Assembly: GCA_051880395.1 (NCBI GenBank)
Contig: JBJENW010000265.1
Coordinates: 1 to 9,489 of the forward strand
Reading direction: 5' to 3'
DNA from: JBJENW01 sp051880395
GTDB taxonomy: Bacteria > Bacillota > Clostridia > Lachnospirales > Lachnospiraceae
DNA length: 9,489 nt
Positions 5,909 through 9,489 of the stretch are shown piece by piece (the first letter of the stretch is position 1; every line of letters begins with the position of its first letter). Both the position numbers and the translations under genes were made by a program. The notes under the pieces were generated by a model. The model was not told the origin of the DNA, ran no database searches, and saw only the letters and a program-made list of their open reading frames with translations.

Positions 5909-8900
5909 ATGAAACAACAAATAAAAAAACTGCTCGCGCTTACTTTGTCTGCTGCCATGCTGGCCGGAAGTCCTACTTATGTACATGCCGAAGATACTTC
6001 TATGATTTCATCGGAATCTTTACAGAAAGCGGATCTGGAGATTTCAACCAGTAATGAGCTGGATTCTTTTTTGGATAGCGTTGAAAATGGTGAGACATAC
6101 GCTGGAAAGTATATTCGTCTGACGGATGATATCGAATATGATGATTCAACCGAAAGATGGCAAGGAACATTTGAAGGAACATTTGATGGTGCAGGACATA
6201 GTATCTGGGGAATGATGTTTACAGCAGAACATTCGTCTGGAAGTTTATTCTACTTAAATAAAGGCGTTATTCAAAATGTAATTTTAAATAATTCTGTCAT
6301 GAATTATTGGTGTGTTAGTTTTGGAGGAATGGCATTTAAAAATCAAGGTTTGATAGAAAACTGTGAAATAATGGATGATGTTACTTTTGGAAGTGATACA
6401 TATTACTCTGGTGGTATCACATGTTTTAACGAGGAATCTGGTATAATTTTAAATTGTTGTAATCGTGCTCCAATTGTCAATCGTGCAGCTTTGGATTATC
6501 GTAATTATGGGGGAATTGCATCAGAAAATGAAGGAGTTATCAGCAATTGTAGTAATTTGGGAGAAGTTTATGCTGCTGCAATGGATTATATTGGAGGAAT
6601 TGCAGGTAAATCATCGGGAAAGATTTATCACTGTTACAATATTGGAAAAATTTCAGGAGGTGGAAATACTGAAAAAGGGCAAATTGTAGGAAGATGCTCT
6701 GAAAATGGCCGGGTATTACGCTGTGCCGCACCTTCTGATTCGTTTGTGGGATTTGGAACGGATCAGAAAACTTTTAATACGGAAGTTTCGTTAGAAGAAA
6801 TGAAAACAAACACTTTCTTAAAAAATTGGAATGCATCTGCAAAAAACAATGATTCGACATTTACACAATGGCTGCCATGGGAATTCCGCGAAGATTCGCC
6901 CTATCCGGTTGTCGTAAAAAAACATGATATCAGTTTTGGAAATTTGGAAAACGGAAGTGCAAGTGTAGATAAACGCAGCGCAGGTGCGGGACAACTCGTA
7001 AAATTCACCTTAAAACCAGATGAAAATTATCGGTTAGATACTGTTACTGTAACAACTGAATCACAGACAATCACACCGACATTGACAAATGGAACCTATC
7101 AATTTACGATGCCAAATGAAGTGGTTACGATCAATGCGGAATTTGAAAAATTGAAAGATATTGCGGAAACCGAAATTACAATTTCTCCAGAAGAATTTGT
7201 TTATGATGGAAAAGCAAAGAAACCATCTGTAACAGTTACGGACGAAACAGATACAACACTATTTGAAAATATGGCCTATACAGTATCTTATGCTCAAAAT
7301 ATAAATGCCGGAACAGCAAGCGTGACAATTACTGGAAAAGGACAGTATACTGGTACCGTAACAAAAACTTTTACAATAAATAAAGCAGAGCAGCCGATTA
7401 CTTGTACGCAGTCCTATAATGTAAAAGTGGGAGATAAATTTAAAAGTGATGCAAAATCAACATGTAAGACATTGGTATATAGCAGTGATCACCCAGAAAT
7501 TGTAAAGGTGGATGCAAGTGGGAATGTCACGGCACTGGCAGAAGGAACAGCAACGATCACTGTGAAAGCGCAGGAGTCTGCAAATTATACGACTTCATCT
7601 GCTCAGTTTATTGTAAATGTTGAAAAAGCAGATCTTCCATCAGAATCGTCGGAGGTATCAGAACCATCGCAAGTAGACAAACCGTCGAAAGAGCCAGAAC
7701 CATCAAAAGCTGAAGAACCATCGCAGGAAACGGAACCATCAAAAGTAGAAGAGCCATCAAAGGTTTCAGAAGGATCAAAGGGAACAGAGCCATCGAAAGA
7801 ATCGGAGCCGTCGAAAGAATTGGAGCCGTCGAAAGTTACAGAACCGTCAAAAGAAGAGGAAACATCGAGGGAAACAGAACCATCAAAAGAAGAGGAACCG
7901 TCGGAGGTTACAGAACCATCGAAGGAAGAGGAACCGTCAAAGGTTACAGAACCATCGAAAGTTACAGAACCGTCAAAAGAAGAGGAAACATCGAGGGAAA
8001 CAGAGCCATCAAAAGAAGAGGAACCGTCGGAGGTTACAGAACCATCGAAGGAATCAGAGCCGTCAAAGGTTACAGAACCATCAAAGAAAGCGGAGCCATC
8101 GAAGGAAGAGGAACCATCGAAGGAATCAGAACCGTCAAAGGTTACAGAACCATCGAAAGTGTCAGAACCGTCAAAGGTTACAGAGCCGTCAAAAGAATCA
8201 GAGCCGTCAAAGGTTACAGAACCATCAAAAGAAGAGAAACCGTCGGAGGAATCAGAACCATCAAAAGAGGAAAAACCATCGGAGGTTTCAGAACCGGAGA
8301 TGAAACAGATTACAGACACCATGATATCATTTTCCGAAACAGATCTTACATACAATGGAAAACCACAGACACCGGAAGTGAATCTTTCATACAAAACGGT
8401 GCCATTAAGAGAAAATGTGGATTATAAATTAACCTATGAAGACAACGTAAATGCTGGAAGGGCAACGATTTTTATTGATGGAATGGGTGAGTATGAAGGA
8501 AGTACGGAAATCAGCTTTACGATTCATGAAAAAGAAATCTCGGATTGCCGAGTAGAATTATCTCAGACTGTTTTTGAATATACAGGGGAAGAATGTATGC
8601 CGGATGAAACAGTAACAGATGGGGAAAATCCATTGCTTGAAGATATCGATTACACAGTGGAGTATTCGGATAATGTAGATGCAGGAACCGCACAGCTGAT
8701 GATCAGTGGTCAAGGAAACTATACGGGAGACAAGACAATTACATTCCGTATTACAAAGCAGTCACAATCGATTGATTGTACCGAGTTTTATGAAAAAGCG
8801 TACGGGGACAAATCATTTCGATTAGATGCCAAGGCAGAGGACGGAAAACTTTCATATAAAAGCTCAAACACAAAGATAGCAACAGTAAATAAAAATGGCG

Positions 8901-9310
8901 CGGTAACATTGAAAGGGCCAGGATGTGCGGTTATTACGGTTACAGCGGCAGAAACAACAAATTACAAAAAGAGTTATGCGCAGATTACAATAGCCGTTCA
9001 TCCAAAAGCACAGAACATAAAGACGGTAAAATGTGTAAAGGGGAAAAAGATGACAGTCGCATGGGCAAGAGATGCCAGTGTAACCGGCTATGAGATTCAG
9101 TACAGCACAGACTCTAAGTTTAAGAAAGATGTAAAGAAACTGACAAATACTTCGAATACCAAAGTGAGCCGTACAATCAGTGGTCTAAAAGTGGGGAAAA
9201 AATATTATGTCAGAATACGCACGTATAAAACGGCGACTGTGAATGGAAAACAGCAGAAACTTTACAGTAAGTTTGGAAAAGTAACTGTAAGCAAAAAAAT
9301 AATGAAATAG
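5909..9310 (+). CDS. Large secreted multidomain surface protein with EPSK-repeat stalk
   Basis: This 1133-residue protein has a Sec signal peptide (KK, hydrophobic core, likely cut after V25-H-A27). Residues about 28-335 hold at least four GLUG-like beta-helix repeats, GGIA...G.I.NC, with GG at 139, 168, 201 and 229. A divergent InlB B-repeat-like domain follows (about 339-415), then a YDG-type beta domain (417-493, VYDGKAKKPSVTV), a BIG2-like domain (about 494-573), the xxEPSK stalk (583-792), two more YDG-type domains (about 800-876 and 877-951), a second BIG2-like domain (about 952-1033) and an FN3-like C-terminus (about 1035-1133). No LPXTG motif, SLH domain, choline-binding repeat or C-terminal membrane segment is visible, so attachment is unclear. 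The ATG is supported by GGAGGAG (5897-5903), 5 nt upstream. A role in adhesion or surface display is likely from domain types; ligand and function are unknown. A strong terminator follows. Confidence 0.88.
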   Translation: MKQQIKKLLALTLSAAMLAGSPTYVHAEDTSMISSESLQKADLEISTSNELDSFLDSVENGETYAGKYIRLTDDIEYDDSTERWQGTFEGTFDGAGHSIWGMMFTAEHSSGSLFYLNKGVIQNVILNNSVMNYWCVSFGGMAFKNQGLIENCEIMDDVTFGSDTYYSGGITCFNEESGIILNCCNRAPIVNRAALDYRNYGGIASENEGVISNCSNLGEVYAAAMDYIGGIAGKSSGKIYHCYNIGKISGGGNTEKGQIVGRCSENGRVLRCAAPSDSFVGFGTDQKTFNTEVSLEEMKTNTFLKNWNASAKNNDSTFTQWLPWEFREDSPYPVVVKKHDISFGNLENGSASVDKRSAGAGQLVKFTLKPDENYRLDTVTVTTESQTITPTLTNGTYQFTMPNEVVTINAEFEKLKDIAETEITISPEEFVYDGKAKKPSVTVTDETDTTLFENMAYTVSYAQNINAGTASVTITGKGQYTGTVTKTFTINKAEQPITCTQSYNVKVGDKFKSDAKSTCKTLVYSSDHPEIVKVDASGNVTALAEGTATITVKAQESANYTTSSAQFIVNVEKADLPSESSEVSEPSQVDKPSKEPEPSKAEEPSQETEPSKVEEPSKVSEGSKGTEPSKESEPSKELEPSKVTEPSKEEETSRETEPSKEEEPSEVTEPSKEEEPSKVTEPSKVTEPSKEEETSRETEPSKEEEPSEVTEPSKESEPSKVTEPSKKAEPSKEEEPSKESEPSKVTEPSKVSEPSKVTEPSKESEPSKVTEPSKEEKPSEESEPSKEEKPSEVSEPEMKQITDTMISFSETDLTYNGKPQTPEVNLSYKTVPLRENVDYKLTYEDNVNAGRATIFIDGMGEYEGSTEISFTIHEKEISDCRVELSQTVFEYTGEECMPDETVTDGENPLLEDIDYTVEYSDNVDAGTAQLMISGQGNYTGDKTITFRITKQSQSIDCTEFYEKAYGDKSFRLDAKAEDGKLSYKSSNTKIATVNKNGAVTLKGPGCAVITVTAAETTNYKKSYAQITIAVHPKAQNIKTVKCVKGKKMTVAWARDASVTGYEIQYSTDSKFKKDVKKLTNTSNTKVSRTISGLKVGKKYYVRIRTYKTATVNGKQQKLYSKFGKVTVSKKIMK
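7655..8284 (+). repeat. 35-unit 18-bp coding tandem repeat (xxEPSK)
   Basis: Thirty-five consecutive hexapeptides, most of the form V-T-E-P-S-K, E-S-E-P-S-K or E-E-E-P-S-K, are encoded by 18-bp units; a partial VSEP follows. All units keep the frame. EPS is nearly invariant, while EEETSR (twice), VSEGSK and a few KPS variants deviate. Pro, Glu, Ser and Lys alone suggest an extended, disordered stalk that holds the beta-helix head away from the C-terminal domains. Unit number could differ between strains by slippage or recombination without changing the frame. Confidence 0.95.
7829..8053 (+). repeat. Recent internal duplication within the EPSK repeats
   Basis: The 99 bp at 7829-7927 recur at 7955-8053 with one mismatch (A7879 against G8005). 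The offset is 126 bp, exactly seven hexapeptide units, and both copies include the rare EEETSR unit. This near-identity, against more varied neighbouring units, points to a recent seven-unit duplication. Confidence 0.9.
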
Positions 9311-9326
9311 AAAGATTTTATTTTCT

Positions 9327-9364
9327 AAAAAAACCGCTATGCGAATATGTATAGCGGTTTTTTT
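9327..9364 (+). terminator. Strong terminator after the secreted-protein gene
   Basis: AAAAAAACCGCTAT (9327-9340) pairs with ATAGCGGTTTTTTT (9351-9364) around a 10-nt loop, 16 nt after the stop codon. The GC core is ACCGC/GCGGT with an A/T extension, so it can work in both directions. It closes the lipoprotein/secreted-protein unit. Confidence 0.93.
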
Positions 9365-9381
9365 GATACAAGCAAATTTAA

Positions 9382-9397
9382 TGATACCATGGTATCA
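9382..9397. promoter_or_regulatory. Perfect 16-bp palindrome between terminator and right repeat
   Basis: TGATACCATGGTATCA equals its own reverse complement over all 16 bases. It lies 17 nt after the terminator and outside any gene. Perfect even palindromes of this length are typical operators for dimeric repressors. The gene it would serve may lie beyond the right edge. I cannot assign a regulator family. Confidence 0.5.
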
Positions 9398-9435
9398 CGG
9401 TAAACGCAAGCTTTTCTGTTTCTATTCATTTTTTA

Positions 9436-9489
9436 CGCTTTATATGAGCGTAAGTCTTTGCGAGCTCTACTTTATTGGCCTCCCACTAC
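9436..9489 (-). repeat. Right copy of the 54-bp inverted repeat
   Basis: This is the reverse-complement partner of 30-83, with 52 of 54 matches, ending at the last base of the window; it may continue beyond. It contains a 7-bp hairpin, TTACGCT (9433-9439) with AGCGTAA (9447-9453) around TTATATG, whose left arm begins 3 nt outside the matched block. Weak similarity to the left copy may extend inward to about 9411. Confidence 0.9.

Noticed and set aside
5710..6054. 114-codon plus-strand ORF overlapping the start of the secreted-protein gene
   Set aside because: It is out of frame with the signal peptide, has no ribosome binding site, and covers the hairpin-rich leader.
7655..8284. CRISPR-like array
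   Set aside because: Repeats are contiguous 18-bp coding units without spacers of constant length, within a single open frame.
7603..8394. Long minus-strand ORF (263 codons) rich in SFDGS repeats, antisense to the EPSK stalk
   Set aside because: It is the in-register complement of the 18-bp repeats, which happen to lack stops on the other strand. It has no ribosome binding site and the plus-strand gene is complete with signal peptide and domains.

Overview
The window looks like chromosomal DNA from a low-to-moderate GC Gram-positive anaerobe, most likely a clostridial gut bacterium of the Lachnospiraceae type. Supporting signs are strong GGAGG-type ribosome binding sites, UUG and GUG starts, an M3B oligoendopeptidase, a lipobox lipoprotein, and a secreted protein built from the YDG/BIG2/FN3-like domains common in that group. 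The taxon is an inference from style; no marker gene is present.

Layout. (1) 1-424: a 54-bp element (30-83), a leftward hairpin terminator (119-143), an unrecognised degraded stretch (about 170-310), and an extended -10 promoter (348-375). (2) 425-3806: a rightward, tightly packed cluster of oligoendopeptidase F (pepF), an OmpR-type response regulator and a short histidine kinase with no membrane segment. Regulator and kinase overlap by 8 nt. (3) 3807-4025: a gene-free tail with a 16-bp perfect palindrome and a strong terminator, which overlaps the stop codon of the convergent XRE regulator gene (4024-4359, minus strand). (4) 4360-4566: a divergent, AT-rich intergenic region with recurring GTTATT half-sites, which may be the regulator's operator. 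(5) 4567-9310: a YARHG-domain lipoprotein with a Glu/Lys stalk, then a 1133-residue secreted multidomain protein with a GLUG-like beta-helix head and a 35-unit xxEPSK hexapeptide stalk. (6) 9311-9489: a strong terminator, a 16-bp perfect palindrome, and an inverted copy of the 54-bp element ending at the last base.

How the genes may work together. pepF, regulator and kinase could share one transcript. The XRE regulator lies head-to-head with the lipoprotein gene and could control it, and perhaps the secreted protein 211 bp further on. The lipoprotein and secreted protein look like a surface pair: one membrane-anchored by lipid, one exported without a visible wall anchor. Both have low-complexity stalks with an 18-bp/6-residue period. 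These links rest on gene order and sequence appearance only.

The most unusual features are the near-identical inverted 54-bp repeats bracketing almost the whole window, the repeat-rich surface pair beside its own candidate regulator, and the membrane-free two-component kinase without an ABC transporter next to it. No RNA gene, CRISPR array, transposase or recombinase was seen.
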